DNA of 64,000 nucleotides, from NCBI RefSeq assembly GCF_900102875.1, contig NZ_FNGH01000015.1, positions 1-64,000 of the forward strand, in the 5' to 3' direction. The DNA is from Franzmannia pantelleriensis. Lineage in GTDB: Bacteria > Pseudomonadota > Gammaproteobacteria > Pseudomonadales > Halomonadaceae. The notes beneath the pieces were generated by a model. The model saw nothing but the letters and a program-made list of their open reading frames with translations. It was not told where the DNA came from and did not search any database. Made by a program: the position numbers and the translations under genes. Shown piece by piece: positions 8,952 to 17,810 of this stretch. The stretch's first letter is position 1. Each line of letters begins with the position of its first letter.

Positions 8952-10324
8952 GTACGCTCAGGCTAATGGCGGTCGTGATGCTGGGCCTACTGTTCAGCGT
9001 TAGCGCACTGGCGCAGGGCGATCCCGAGACGCTGAGCAGCCTGCGCGCCGAGCGCGAGGCGGCCGAGGCGCGCGATCGGGTGCGCCTGGGTGAACTGCTC
9101 GATGATCGCCAAGCCCTCGAGGCGGAGTTGGAGCAGAGCCGGGAAGCACATCGCGCGGCTCAGGAGCGCCATGCGGCGCTGAGCGATCAGCGCGAGATCC
9201 AGGCCCAGCAACGTGCCGAGCTCGACGCGCGGCAGCAAGAGCAGGGCAGTGACCTGGCTGCGATCCTCGACCTGGTTTCGCGTCACACGGGAGAATTGCG
9301 TGATGCACTCAGCGACAGCTGGGTGGCCCTTGGCGAGGAGAAGCTTCCCGAACGGTTGGACAATGTTGCCGTGCTCGAGCTGGGCCACCTGGAAGACTTT
9401 GCCGACACGTTGCTGGCCCTGACGCAAGAGACCGGGCGTGTGGTGCAATTCGAGGCGCCGGTGGCCGGCGCGGACGGCGAGATAGTGCCGCGTAATGTGG
9501 TACGCCTGGGCGACTTTGCGGCCTTTACCGATGCTGCGTTACTGCGCCGCGGCGTTGGGGATGCCGGTCTAGCGGTGGTCGAGCGCACGCCGCGTGGCGT
9601 GGCCGAGGGTCTGGCCGAATTTCATGCCGGTGAGCGCCGTGACGTCGCCCTGGATCCGACCCATGGCGAGGTCATCGCGGCACTCGCCCAGCGCCCCACG
9701 CTGCTGGAACGCTTCCATCAAGGCGGTGTGGTTGGCTACGTGGTGGTCGCCCTGGGTGGCTTCGGCCTGCTGGTGGGACTGTTGCAGTATGGCTATCTGT
9801 TGCGCGTTACGTTGACCATGCGCCGCCAGCTTTCCCAGCTGTCTCAACTGCGCAGTGACAACCCGTTGGGCAGGGTGCTGCAGCGCTTTCGTGAGCTGCA
9901 AGCCAACCAGGTCCCCGAGGCGCTGGAAGCGCGGCTCGATGAGGCGGTGCTGGCCGAGCTGCCGCGGCTGGAGCGCGGCCAGCCACTGGTCAAGCTGCTG
10001 GCGGCCATCGCGCCCCTGCTGGGCTTGCTGGGTACCGTGACGGGGATGATCGTGACCTTCCAGGCGATCACCGTTTACGGCACCGGTGACCCTCAGCTGA
10101 TGGCAGGTGGCATCAGCCAGGCGCTGGTAACCACGGTATTGGGCCTGGTGACTGCCGTGCCGCTGCTGTTCATGCATACGGCGCTGTCCGGTCGCAGCCG
10201 ACATCTGACCGGTGTCGTCGAAGGCCAGGCCAGCGCGGCGCTGGCGCGGCACCTCGAGGCGGGCTCGCCGCAGGATGTGTCGGCATCACAGGAGCGCAGG
10301 TCGCATGATTCCGCGCTGGCTTGA
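8948..10324 (+). CDS. Long MotA/TolQ/ExbB-family protein (TtpC-like)
   Basis: A 458-residue ExbB-family protein with an extended periplasmic N-terminal half, matching TtpC of the Vibrio TonB2 system. A signal peptide (about 1-23) is followed by a long coiled coil (about 25-105), a globular part, and then the three-helix MotA/TolQ/ExbB domain: GGVVGYVVVALGGFGLLVGL, then LLAAIAPLLGLLGTVTGMIV and GISQALVTTVLGLVTAVPLL. TtpC is known to be needed for TonB2-dependent transport in Vibrio; the same task is inferred here. The end overlaps the start of the short ExbB gene by 20 bases. Confidence 0.85.
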   Translation: MSTLRLMAVVMLGLLFSVSALAQGDPETLSSLRAEREAAEARDRVRLGELLDDRQALEAELEQSREAHRAAQERHAALSDQREIQAQQRAELDARQQEQGSDLAAILDLVSRHTGELRDALSDSWVALGEEKLPERLDNVAVLELGHLEDFADTLLALTQETGRVVQFEAPVAGADGEIVPRNVVRLGDFAAFTDAALLRRGVGDAGLAVVERTPRGVAEGLAEFHAGERRDVALDPTHGEVIAALAQRPTLLERFHQGGVVGYVVVALGGFGLLVGLLQYGYLLRVTLTMRRQLSQLSQLRSDNPLGRVLQRFRELQANQVPEALEARLDEAVLAELPRLERGQPLVKLLAAIAPLLGLLGTVTGMIVTFQAITVYGTGDPQLMAGGISQALVTTVLGLVTAVPLLFMHTALSGRSRHLTGVVEGQASAALARHLEAGSPQDVSASQERRSHDSALA

Positions 10325-10841
10325 GCCGCTGGAGCGGCTGGTCGAGTCAGGCGGTGTGGTACTGGTCGTCATCGCCGTCGTGGCCATGCTGCTGTTCACC
10401 CTGTCGCTGGAGCGCTGGTGGTATTTTCGCGTGACCTATCGCCACCATCGTCGACAGCTTATCGAGCGCTGGATGCAGCGCAGTGACCACCTTAGCTGGA
10501 GCGCCCGCACGCTTCGTGAGACCTGGACGCGCGAACTGATCGCGCGGCTACGCCGCCCACTGCCGTGGCTCAAGCTGCTGGTCGCTCTGTGTCCCCTGCT
10601 GGGGCTGCTGGGCACCGTGACAGGGATGATCGCGGTATTCGATAGTCTGGCGCTTAGCGGCAGCGGTCAGGCACGCTCGATGGCGGACGGCGTGGCGCGT
10701 GCCACGCTGCCGACCTTGACCGGCATGGCGGTGGCGGTGGTCGGCCTGCTTTTCACCAGTCGTTTGGAACACATCATCCGGCGCGAAGACCAGCGGCTAC
10801 ATGACCGTCTGGCGCGTGCCGTGGAGGAATCCCATGCGTAG
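10305..10841 (+). CDS. exbB: ExbB-type proton-channel subunit of the TonB2-type system
   Basis: A 178-residue MotA/TolQ/ExbB protein, short as in TonB2 systems. It has a first membrane helix near residues 14-35 (GGVVLVVIAVVAMLLFTLS), a cytoplasmic segment, and the conserved pair of helices beginning LLVALCPLLGLLGTVTGMIA and ending with ATLPTLTGMAVAVVGLLF. With ExbD it forms the proton channel that drives TonB. The ATG at 10305 is preceded by GGAG and lies inside the end of the TtpC-like gene, indicating coupled translation. Confidence 0.9.
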   Translation: MIPRWLEPLERLVESGGVVLVVIAVVAMLLFTLSLERWWYFRVTYRHHRRQLIERWMQRSDHLSWSARTLRETWTRELIARLRRPLPWLKLLVALCPLLGLLGTVTGMIAVFDSLALSGSGQARSMADGVARATLPTLTGMAVAVVGLLFTSRLEHIIRREDQRLHDRLARAVEESHA

Positions 10842-11241
10842 GCGCCGAATGACGGCCGACAGCGGCGAGGCCAGTGAAGTCAACCTGACGCCGATGCTCG
10901 ATGTGGTCTTCATCATGCTGATCTTCTTTATCGTGACCACCAGTTTCATTCGCGAGAGCGGCGTAGAGATCGAGCGCCCCGAGTCGAGTTCGGCGACGCC
11001 CCAGCCGGAGGCGCAGGTGATGGTTGCCATCACCCCGGAAGGGGCGGTGTGGGTGGATGGCCAGGCCATCGATCTGCATCGCGTCGGCGAGGCAGTGGCC
11101 GCCCTGGTCAGCGATGATGGCAGCGTGGTGATCCAAGCGGATCGCCAAGCGGCGACCGGCATCCTGATTGAGGTCATGGACAGCATCCGCAGTACCGGGG
11201 TCGAGCAGGTGGCGGTGGCAGCCAGCCGGAGCGGGTCATGA
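10834..11241 (+). CDS. exbD: ExbD-type biopolymer transport protein
   Basis: A 135-residue ExbD/TolR protein. After a short basic N-terminus comes EVNLTPMLDVVFIMLIFFIV, with the essential membrane Asp at residue 23, followed by a periplasmic domain. It pairs with the ExbB-type protein as the proton-conducting stator unit. The start overlaps the exbB stop by eight bases and the stop overlaps the tonB start (ATGA), so exbB, exbD and tonB are translationally coupled. Confidence 0.92.
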   Translation: MRRRRMTADSGEASEVNLTPMLDVVFIMLIFFIVTTSFIRESGVEIERPESSSATPQPEAQVMVAITPEGAVWVDGQAIDLHRVGEAVAALVSDDGSVVIQADRQAATGILIEVMDSIRSTGVEQVAVAASRSGS

Positions 11242-11999
11242 CGCGAGTGCCCGTATCGGCGCTTGGCGGCATCGTGCTGGCATTGGCGCTGTTCTGGCTG
11301 CTGGCGCTGCTGGTGGCGCCCCCCGAGGCCGAGGTCGAAATGCTCGACACTACGCTGGCGATGACCATGGTGGAGGCACCGGAGGTGGCCCAGGAGGAGG
11401 CGGCCGAGCCAGCGGCGCAGGCACCACCTCCGCCGCCTGCCGCGGTGCCGCCACCCGCCCCCGAGCTACCGCCCCAGGAGAGTCCCATCGCGCTGCCGGA
11501 TCCGGAGCCGCTGCCGGAGGACGACGTGCCGCTTGAACTGGATGAGACGCTGCCCGAGATGAGTGAGGTAACGCCCGAGCCGCCTCCACCCGAGCCGGAA
11601 CCTCAGCCGGAACCTCAGCCGGAACCGCAGCCCGAGCCGTCTCCCGTGCCCGAGTCGACACAGCCTTCTGAGATGGCGCAGGAGACCACCGCGACCAGCC
11701 AGAGCGATGTCCAGGCGGACAGCCAGGCGCCGGTGGACGTCGGCCAAGTCTCGCCGACCAGTCGAGTGCCGCCGGAGTATCCTTCGCGGGCACAGCGGCG
11801 AGGATTGGAGGGCTTCGTCGAGCTGCGTTTCGTGATTCGGCCGGATGGCAGCGTGGATCCGTCTTCCGTCCAGGTCACTAGCGCGCAGCCGCGTAATGTC
11901 TTCGACCGCGCCGCGATAGAGGCGGTGCAGCACTGGCAGTTCGAGCCTGCCGGGGGGCTGCGGCGGGCCCAGCAACGTCTCGAATTTCAGTTGAGGTGA
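11238..11999 (+). CDS. tonB: TonB-family energy transducer
   Basis: A 253-residue TonB-like protein. One N-terminal membrane helix (about residues 9-27) is followed by a long Pro/Glu-rich spacer with PPPPPAAVPPPAPELPPQ and a QPEP repeat, then the C-terminal domain (about 155-253) with the YP motif in VPPEYPSRAQRRGLEG and ending AIEAVQHWQFEPAGG. It would span the periplasm and contact the TonB box of the receptor at 742-2901. Unlike E. coli TonB, no His is visible in the membrane helix, which is common in TonB2-type proteins. It overlaps exbD by four bases. Confidence 0.92.
   Translation: MTRVPVSALGGIVLALALFWLLALLVAPPEAEVEMLDTTLAMTMVEAPEVAQEEAAEPAAQAPPPPPAAVPPPAPELPPQESPIALPDPEPLPEDDVPLELDETLPEMSEVTPEPPPPEPEPQPEPQPEPQPEPSPVPESTQPSEMAQETTATSQSDVQADSQAPVDVGQVSPTSRVPPEYPSRAQRRGLEGFVELRFVIRPDGSVDPSSVQVTSAQPRNVFDRAAIEAVQHWQFEPAGGLRRAQQRLEFQLR
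11595..11630 (+). repeat. 12-base tandem repeat in the TonB proline-rich spacer
   Basis: Three copies of a 12-base unit (CCGGAACCTCAG, the third with one change) encode the PEPQ repeat of the TonB spacer. Copy-number change would lengthen or shorten the spacer in frame. Confidence 0.85.
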
Positions 12000-12002
12000 G
12001 TG

Positions 12003-13103
12003 ATGCGCCTTAAACGTCACTTGGTGGGTCTCGTTTGTGTCTGGCTGGTCGCCACGCCACTGACAGTGCTGGCCGAGCCGCCGTTGCCGGGGGAGTTCAT
12101 AAGCGATCTCGAGCGTTTGCAGCAGCAGCTTCAGCAGGGCGCGGCCAATGAGGTGCTGCAGCGCGCCGAGTCGCAGTCACGGCGGCTGGCGGGCGGCAAT
12201 GCCGCTGACCGCTGGGCCAGCGCGCTGTATCTGCAACTGGCGGCACACGCCGCTGCCAGGCTGGAGCGCTTTGCCGAGGCCGCCGACTATCTCGAGCAAG
12301 CCAGAAGCAGCGGCGAGGCGTCATCGAGCCAGCGAGATCGCTGGCAGTATCAGGAGGTCGGCCTGCGGCTGTCGGCTGGCCAGCGCGAGCAGGGCGCCGA
12401 GCTGCTGGGCGACTGGCTGGCGCGACATTCGGGAGAGGGCGACGACTACTGGCGCATGGCCAGGACCCTGGCAGAGCTCGAGCGCTGGGGCGATGCCCTC
12501 GAATGGGTATCCCGAGCCACGTCCGAGGCCGAGTCTCTTACGCCAAGCCAGCGCCGTCTTGCCATCGGCGTCTATCAGCGCAGCGGCGCCGAGGATCAGG
12601 CGTTGGCACTGCTCGATGGCGAGCTGGACGTCAACTCTCCCGCCCAGGAGTGGCGCCGCGCCGCGGCGCTGGCGCAGCAGGCAGGGCTCGATGAGCAAGC
12701 GGCGGTATTCTGGGATACCGCCTGGCGCCTGGGGGTGTTTTCCGCTGATGAAGATCTATCGACCCTGGTGCGCCTGCATATGGCGGCTGGCACGCCTGCA
12801 CGAGGCGCCGAGCTGCTGCAGGCTGCTCTGGAGGCGGGCGAGGTGGCAGACAGTCTGGCGCATCGCCGTCTACTGGCTCAGGCCTGGCAGGCGGCGCGAG
12901 ACCGCCAGGCGGCACTGGCGGCATGGCAGCAACTGGCCGAGCGTAGCGGTGAGGCCGACGACTGGCTACGGTTGGGGCAGCTGGCCTATGAGTGGGGGCG
13001 GGCGGAGGCTGCCAGGGCGGCCTGGCAGCGCGCCGCCTCACTGGGTGTCGAGCAGGCCGAGGCGTGGCTCACCGGCCTGGATCAGTCACCGCTCTCAGAG
13101 TGA
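12003..13103 (+). CDS. Exported TPR-like protein, last gene of the TonB2-type cluster
   Basis: A 366-residue protein with a signal peptide (about 1-25, ending LAEPP) and an Ala/Leu/Gln/Arg-rich helical body typical of tetratricopeptide or Sel1-type solenoids (for example LYLQLAAHAAARLERFAEAA and LRLGQLAYEWGRAEAARAAW). A TPR protein commonly closes TonB2/TtpC clusters, so a role in assembly or stability of the complex is inferred. ATG at 12003 is preceded by GAGGTGAG; a GTG at 12000 is an alternative. The stop lies nine bases inside the converging xthA gene. Confidence 0.8.
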   Translation: MRLKRHLVGLVCVWLVATPLTVLAEPPLPGEFISDLERLQQQLQQGAANEVLQRAESQSRRLAGGNAADRWASALYLQLAAHAAARLERFAEAADYLEQARSSGEASSSQRDRWQYQEVGLRLSAGQREQGAELLGDWLARHSGEGDDYWRMARTLAELERWGDALEWVSRATSEAESLTPSQRRLAIGVYQRSGAEDQALALLDGELDVNSPAQEWRRAAALAQQAGLDEQAAVFWDTAWRLGVFSADEDLSTLVRLHMAAGTPARGAELLQAALEAGEVADSLAHRRLLAQAWQAARDRQAALAAWQQLAERSGEADDWLRLGQLAYEWGRAEAARAAWQRAASLGVEQAEAWLTGLDQSPLSE

Positions 13104-13910
13104 TAGCTCGGTCCACACCGGGGCGTGGTCAGAGGGCTTGTGTATGCCACGCAGGTCGTAGTCGATACCGGCGTCGACCACCTGCTCGGCCAGCGGCGCG
13201 GTGACCAGGATGTGGTCGATGCGCAGGCCGCGCTTGGGGTCTCGCTCGAAGCCCCGCGAGCGGTAGTCGAACCAGCTGAAGCGATCGTCGACTTCAGGGT
13301 AACGCAGCCGGTAGCTGTCGCGCAGGCCCCAGCCCTTGACGCGTCCTAGCCATTCGCGCTCGATAGGCTGAAAGCTGGTCTTGCCGTCGCGTAGCCAGCG
13401 CTTGCGATTGGCCTCGCCGATGCCGATGTCGATATCTTCCGGTGAGATATTGAAGTCACCCATCACCGCCAGGTGCTGCTCGGGACGATGATCCTCTTCG
13501 AGAAGACGCGACAGCTGGGCGTAGAAGCGCTGCTTGTGCGGGAATTTGGTGGGGTGCTCGACGTTCTCGCCCTGGGGAAAGTAGCCGTTCCAGACCGTGA
13601 GCGGCTCGCCGCCTGCCACGCCCAGCCGCACGCCGATCATGCGCCGCTGGGCGTCGTCTTCATCGTCGGGAAACCCGTAGTAGACCGCCTCGGGTTCATC
13701 GCGGCATAGCATTGCCACGCCATAATGGCCCTTCTGGCCGTGACAATAGACCCGATAGCCCATCGCCTCGACGGCCTCGCGGGGAAACTCGCTGTCCTGT
13801 ACCTTGGTTTCCTGCAGGCCGATCAGCGCCGGGCGGTGCGTCTCGATCAGCGCCTCCAACTGATGCAGGCGGGCGCGGATGCCGTTGATATTGAACGAGA
13901 CCAGGCGCAT
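13095..13910 (-). CDS. xthA: Exodeoxyribonuclease III
   Basis: A 271-residue AP endonuclease/3'-5' exonuclease of the ExoIII family, which nicks DNA at abasic sites in base excision repair. Starts MRLVSFNINGIRAR and has the catalytic Glu34 in LQETK, MGDFNIS, RIDHILVT and SDHAPVW, the full set of active-site motifs. The ATG at 13908-13910 was chosen because it gives the canonical N-terminus; the frame stays open well upstream without family similarity. It overlaps the stop of the small basic gene (TAATG). Its 3' end overlaps the TPR gene convergently. Confidence 0.96.
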   Translation of the reverse strand: MRLVSFNINGIRARLHQLEALIETHRPALIGLQETKVQDSEFPREAVEAMGYRVYCHGQKGHYGVAMLCRDEPEAVYYGFPDDEDDAQRRMIGVRLGVAGGEPLTVWNGYFPQGENVEHPTKFPHKQRFYAQLSRLLEEDHRPEQHLAVMGDFNISPEDIDIGIGEANRKRWLRDGKTSFQPIEREWLGRVKGWGLRDSYRLRYPEVDDRFSWFDYRSRGFERDPKRGLRIDHILVTAPLAEQVVDAGIDYDLRGIHKPSDHAPVWTELSL

Positions 13911-14146
13911 TAGTCGTCGCTCCTCGGTCCAGGCTCGGGATGTACCTCGATGGTCGGGGCCTGCTGCTGGCGCGCCAGCTTGCGGGCGGCCTGCAGCTTG
14001 CGCTGCTGGCGCTTCTTCTCGGTGAAGCGGCGCGACGAGGTGACCTGATCGGGGTTCTCGTGACGCCATTTCTTGAAATCCTTGCGCTTGCCGGTGCGTA
14101 GCGTCACCTTGTCGGCCAGCGAGCGGGTCTTCTTCCTGCGTGTCAT
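13910..14146 (-). CDS. Small basic conserved-type protein upstream of xthA
   Basis: A 78-residue, very basic protein (MTRRKKTRSL start, with many Lys/Arg through residue 60 and an acidic end EPGPRSDD). It is co-directional with xthA, and its TAA stop shares bases with the xthA ATG, so the two are probably coupled. Composition suggests RNA, DNA or ribosome binding, but I recognise no named family and assign no function. Confidence 0.7.
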   Translation of the reverse strand: MTRRKKTRSLADKVTLRTGKRKDFKKWRHENPDQVTSSRRFTEKKRQQRKLQAARKLARQQQAPTIEVHPEPGPRSDD

Positions 14147-14315
14147 GACGCCTGACCTCCTGTTGCATGTGGCGCCATTCTAGCAGGCGCGGCGTGTGCC
14201 ACACAGCCGGGGGCGCCCTCGTCGTCAATGGCTGCTACAATAGGTCGCCTGAAAACGTCCAGGTAGGTTTGGACTGGCATCACATCCACAGATATTACGG
14301 ACAGAATCACAGCCT

Positions 14316-15590
14316 ATGAGCGAGTCGGAAAAGACCACCGCACCGGCCCAGAACCGCAAGCCCAAGCGTCGTCGCCGCAAGCCGCGCAAGTCGCAATCCA
14401 ACTGGGATCTGCGTCAGTTCCAGGTCCCGCCGGTGGCGGGAAAGTGGCGCTTCCACGACTTCGATCTGCCGCTGCCGCTGATGCGCGCGATTCATGCCCT
14501 GGGCTTCGAATATTGCACGCCGATCCAGGCCGAAGCGCTGGCCCAGACCCTGCTCGGTGGCGATATCGTCGGCAAGGCGCAGACCGGCACCGGCAAGACC
14601 GCGGCCTTCTTGATGTCGATCCTGGCCTACTTCCTGGAGGAAGAGGCGCCCAATGCCCAGAAACCCGGTGCACCGCGGGCGTTGATCGTCGCGCCGACAC
14701 GTGAACTGGCGCTGCAGATCGAGAAGGATGCCAAGGCACTGGCGCGTTTCACTCAGCTCAATGTTGCCAGTGTGGTCGGTGGGATGGACTACCAGAAGCA
14801 GCGCGACAATCTGGGCAAGAACCTGGATATCCTGGTGGCCACGCCGGGCCGGCTGCTCGATTTTCACGAAAAGCGCGACGTTGATCTGACCCAGGTAGAG
14901 GTGCTGGTGCTCGACGAGGCCGATCGCATGCTGTCGATGGGGTTCATTCCCGACGTCAAGCGCATCATCCGGCATACGCCCAAGAAGGAGGAGCGCCAGA
15001 CCTTCCTGTTCTCGGCGACCTTCACCGACGACATTCTCAACCTGGCCAGCCAGTGGACCGAGAATCCGGCCCACGTCGAGATCGAGGTCACGGTGGAGAA
15101 CGCCGCTGACATCGACCAGCGCGTCTACATGGTCGGCGACGATGACAAGCAGCGCCTGCTGATCAATCTGCTCAAGCAGGAGAGCTTCGAGCGGGTGATG
15201 GTGTTCGGCAACCGCCGCGATCTGGTGCGCAAGCTCGACGAGCTGCTCAGGAAGGCCGACGTCAATGTGGCGATGCTCTCCGGCGATGTGCCTCAGGCCC
15301 AACGCATCAAGACCCTCGAGCGGTTCCGCGAGGGCGAGGTGCAGGTGCTGGTGGCCACCGACGTGGCCGGGCGCGGCATCCATATCGACGACGTCAGCCA
15401 CGTGATCAACTACACCCTGCCGGAGGACCCGGAAGACTACGTGCACCGTATCGGTCGCACCGGTCGCGCCGGCGCCAAGGGGGTATCGATCAGCTTCGTC
15501 GGCGAAGAGGACGCCTTCTCGCTGCCCGAGATCGAGCGCTATATCAACGACAAGTTGCCCTGTGAACACCCCCCTGAAGGTCTGCTGTAG
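14316..15590 (+). CDS. rhlB: ATP-dependent RNA helicase RhlB
   Basis: A 424-residue DEAD-box helicase. A basic N-terminal extension ([12 protein letters not shown], residues about 16-28) precedes the core: Q-motif region [10 protein letters not shown], Walker [35 protein letters not shown] (LDEADRML), SAT (LFSATFTD), then the second RecA domain with [20 protein letters not shown] and [10 protein letters not shown]. It matches the RhlB of Pseudomonas type, ending with the PCEHPP-like tail instead of E. coli's RNase E-binding tail. RhlB unwinds structured RNA for the degradosome. dinG follows 12 bases downstream. Confidence 0.92.
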   Translation: MSESEKTTAPAQNRKPKRRRRKPRKSQSNWDLRQFQVPPVAGKWRFHDFDLPLPLMRAIHALGFEYCTPIQAEALAQTLLGGDIVGKAQTGTGKTAAFLMSILAYFLEEEAPNAQKPGAPRALIVAPTRELALQIEKDAKALARFTQLNVASVVGGMDYQKQRDNLGKNLDILVATPGRLLDFHEKRDVDLTQVEVLVLDEADRMLSMGFIPDVKRIIRHTPKKEERQTFLFSATFTDDILNLASQWTENPAHVEIEVTVENAADIDQRVYMVGDDDKQRLLINLLKQESFERVMVFGNRRDLVRKLDELLRKADVNVAMLSGDVPQAQRIKTLERFREGEVQVLVATDVAGRGIHIDDVSHVINYTLPEDPEDYVHRIGRTGRAGAKGVSISFVGEEDAFSLPEIERYINDKLPCEHPPEGLL

Positions 15591-15602
15591 GGGCGCCCCC
15601 CC

Positions 15603-17744
15603 ATGCTCGATGAGGCCCTGAAGGGCGATATCCAGACCGCCTACCGCCGCGTGCTCGAGGGCCTCGAGCTGACGCCGCGCTACGGTCAGCGGCTGATGAT
15701 CGCCGAGATCGCTCGCACGCTGGCGGGTATCGAGGCCGACGACAGCGGCAAGCGGACCAGCGACGAGCACGTCTGCGTACTGGAGGCGGGTACCGGCACC
15801 GGCAAGACCCTGGCCTATCTATTGGCCGCCTTGCCGGTGGCCCAGGCACGCGGCAAGCGACTGGTGATTTCCACCGCCACGGTGGCACTGCAGGAGCAGG
15901 TGCTGCATCAGGATCTGCCGGCGCTCAAGGCGCACAGCGGACTGAGCTTCGACTATGCCCTGGCCAAGGGGCGCGGTCGCTACCTGTGCGTGGCCAATCT
16001 CGAGAAGGCCCTCGACGGCGCCGAGGAAAACCCGACCCTGTCGATGTTCGAACAGGCCATCGAATCGCGTGACGGCGACGACTTCCATGCCCTGGTCAAG
16101 GAGCTGGCCGAGGCCTACGGTAGTGGGCGATGGGCCGGCGACCGCGACAGCTGGCCGGTGACCATCGCCGATCCCCACTGGCGTCGCTTGACCACCGACC
16201 ACCGGCAGTGCACCAATCGCCGCTGCGGTCACTTCAACGCCTGCGCCTTCTTTCGCGCCCGCCGTTACCTCGACAGCGCCGATATCATTGTCGCCAACCA
16301 CGACCTGGTGCTGGCCGACCTGTCGCTGGGCGGCGGCATGGTGCTGCCCAAGCCTGCCGACTGCATCTACGTCTTCGACGAGGGGCACCACTTGCCGGAC
16401 AAGGCGGTAGAGCACTTCACTCACCGCTTTGCCGTCAACGGCGCGCTGCGCTGGTTGCGGACGCTGAAGAAATCGCTCACCGAACTGAATGCGGCGCTTG
16501 CCGTTCAGCCCACGCTGGCGCGGCTGTTGGCCGGGTTTCCCGAGGCCATCGCAGCCATCGAGCCGCGGCTGGGCGAGGTGATGGCGCTGGGCCACCAACT
16601 CGCCGAGTTGCCCCAGGGCAGCGGCGGGGAGAGCCGCCATCACCGCTTCGAGATGGGGCGCGCGCCGGGGCCGCTGCGCGAGCAGGCCAGCGCCCTGGTG
16701 GTGGTGTTCGCCAGCCTGGCGCGCAACCTCGAGAGCATGGCCGATATCCTGCGCGAGAGCCTCGATCCGGACAAGCACACCGGCCTCCCCAAGGAGCAGG
16801 CCGAGCCCTGGCTGCCGCTGATCGCGCTGCTGCACGGTCGCGCCCTGGAGGCGCATGCACTGTGGCTGGCGTTCAGCGAAGAGGACGATCCGGCCGAGCC
16901 GCCGAGGGCGCGCTGGCTGACCTTCGAGCCGGTGGCCGGCGAGCCGGAGCTGATCTATTCGGCAAGCCCGGTGTCCGCCGCCCACACCCTGGCGAGGACG
17001 CTATGGGGCAGCTGCTATGGTGCGGTGGTGACCTCGGCCACGCTGACGGCGCTGGGGCGCTTCGAGCGGCTGCAGGAGCGTGCGGGGTTGGCCAATCGCT
17101 ACCGTTACCAGCGCTTGCCGAGCCCCTTCGACTACTCGCGGGCAGTGCTCAGCGTGCCCCGCGAGGCGGTCGACCCCAGCAATCGCGATGCCCATGAGCG
17201 GGCCATCGTCGATTTCATCGAGGGCTTGGACAGCCGTGAGGCAGTGCTGATGCTGTTTTCGTCGCGGGCGCAGCTGCGAGCGGTGGAGAAAGCGCTACCC
17301 AAGACGCTGGCCGAGCGGGTGCTGGCCCAGGACCGCTTGCCCAAGCGCGAGTTGATCGAGCGCCATCGGGCGCGGATTGATGCGGCGCAAGGCAGTATCA
17401 TCTTCGGCCTGGCAAGCTTCGCCGAGGGTATCGACCTGCCCGGCGACTATCTGACCCACGTGGTGATCACCCGGCTGCCGTTCTCGGTGCCCGATGACCC
17501 GGTAGGTGCGACGCTGGCCGAGTGGATCGAAAGCCGCGGCGGCAACCCCTTCATGCGCATCAGCGTTCCCGACGCCTCGATCAAGCTGGTGCAGGCGTGC
17601 GGGCGACTGATCCGCAAGGAGCAGGACAGCGGTCGCATCACGCTACTCGATCGCCGGGTATTGACGCGTCGCTATGGCCGCGCACTGCTCGATGCGCTAC
17701 CGCCCTTCAGTCGCGAAATCGACGGCGTGGCGTCGCTGCCCTGA
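15603..17744 (+). CDS. dinG: ATP-dependent DNA helicase DinG
   Basis: A 713-residue XPD-like superfamily 2 helicase. Walker A is EAGTGTGKTLAYLL; the DEAH-type box is VFDEGHHLPD; the iron-sulfur cluster cysteines are in YLCVANLEKAL and in RQCTNRRCGHFNACAFF. The second helicase domain contains VLMLFSSRAQL, FGLASFAEGIDLPG and QACGRLIRKEQDSGRITLLD. DinG resolves R-loops and D-loops and is a damage-inducible protein in E. coli. The gene follows rhlB by 12 bases, probably in one transcript. A perfect long hairpin follows the stop. Confidence 0.94.
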   Translation: MLDEALKGDIQTAYRRVLEGLELTPRYGQRLMIAEIARTLAGIEADDSGKRTSDEHVCVLEAGTGTGKTLAYLLAALPVAQARGKRLVISTATVALQEQVLHQDLPALKAHSGLSFDYALAKGRGRYLCVANLEKALDGAEENPTLSMFEQAIESRDGDDFHALVKELAEAYGSGRWAGDRDSWPVTIADPHWRRLTTDHRQCTNRRCGHFNACAFFRARRYLDSADIIVANHDLVLADLSLGGGMVLPKPADCIYVFDEGHHLPDKAVEHFTHRFAVNGALRWLRTLKKSLTELNAALAVQPTLARLLAGFPEAIAAIEPRLGEVMALGHQLAELPQGSGGESRHHRFEMGRAPGPLREQASALVVVFASLARNLESMADILRESLDPDKHTGLPKEQAEPWLPLIALLHGRALEAHALWLAFSEEDDPAEPPRARWLTFEPVAGEPELIYSASPVSAAHTLARTLWGSCYGAVVTSATLTALGRFERLQERAGLANRYRYQRLPSPFDYSRAVLSVPREAVDPSNRDAHERAIVDFIEGLDSREAVLMLFSSRAQLRAVEKALPKTLAERVLAQDRLPKRELIERHRARIDAAQGSIIFGLASFAEGIDLPGDYLTHVVITRLPFSVPDDPVGATLAEWIESRGGNPFMRISVPDASIKLVQACGRLIRKEQDSGRITLLDRRVLTRRYGRALLDALPPFSREIDGVASLP

Positions 17745-17762
17745 ACGTCTGCGTTGCCACTA

Positions 17763-17798
17763 ACGTACTGCGCCCGCCAGATGGCGGGCGCAGTACGT
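17763..17798. terminator. Perfect 16-bp hairpin between dinG and aroF
   Basis: The arms ACGTACTGCGCCCGCC and GGCGGGCGCAGTACGT are perfect complements around an AGAT loop. It lies between two converging genes, so it may stop transcription from both sides, although neither side has a run of T. Confidence 0.65.
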
Positions 17799-17810
17799 GC
17801 AAGGGGCCAC

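Noticed and set aside
14307-15770. A 487-codon open frame on the minus strand
   Set aside because: It is antisense to rhlB and the start of dinG; it has no domain and comes from codon bias.
15819-16985. A 388-codon minus-strand frame
   Set aside because: It is opposite dinG and has the same antisense composition.
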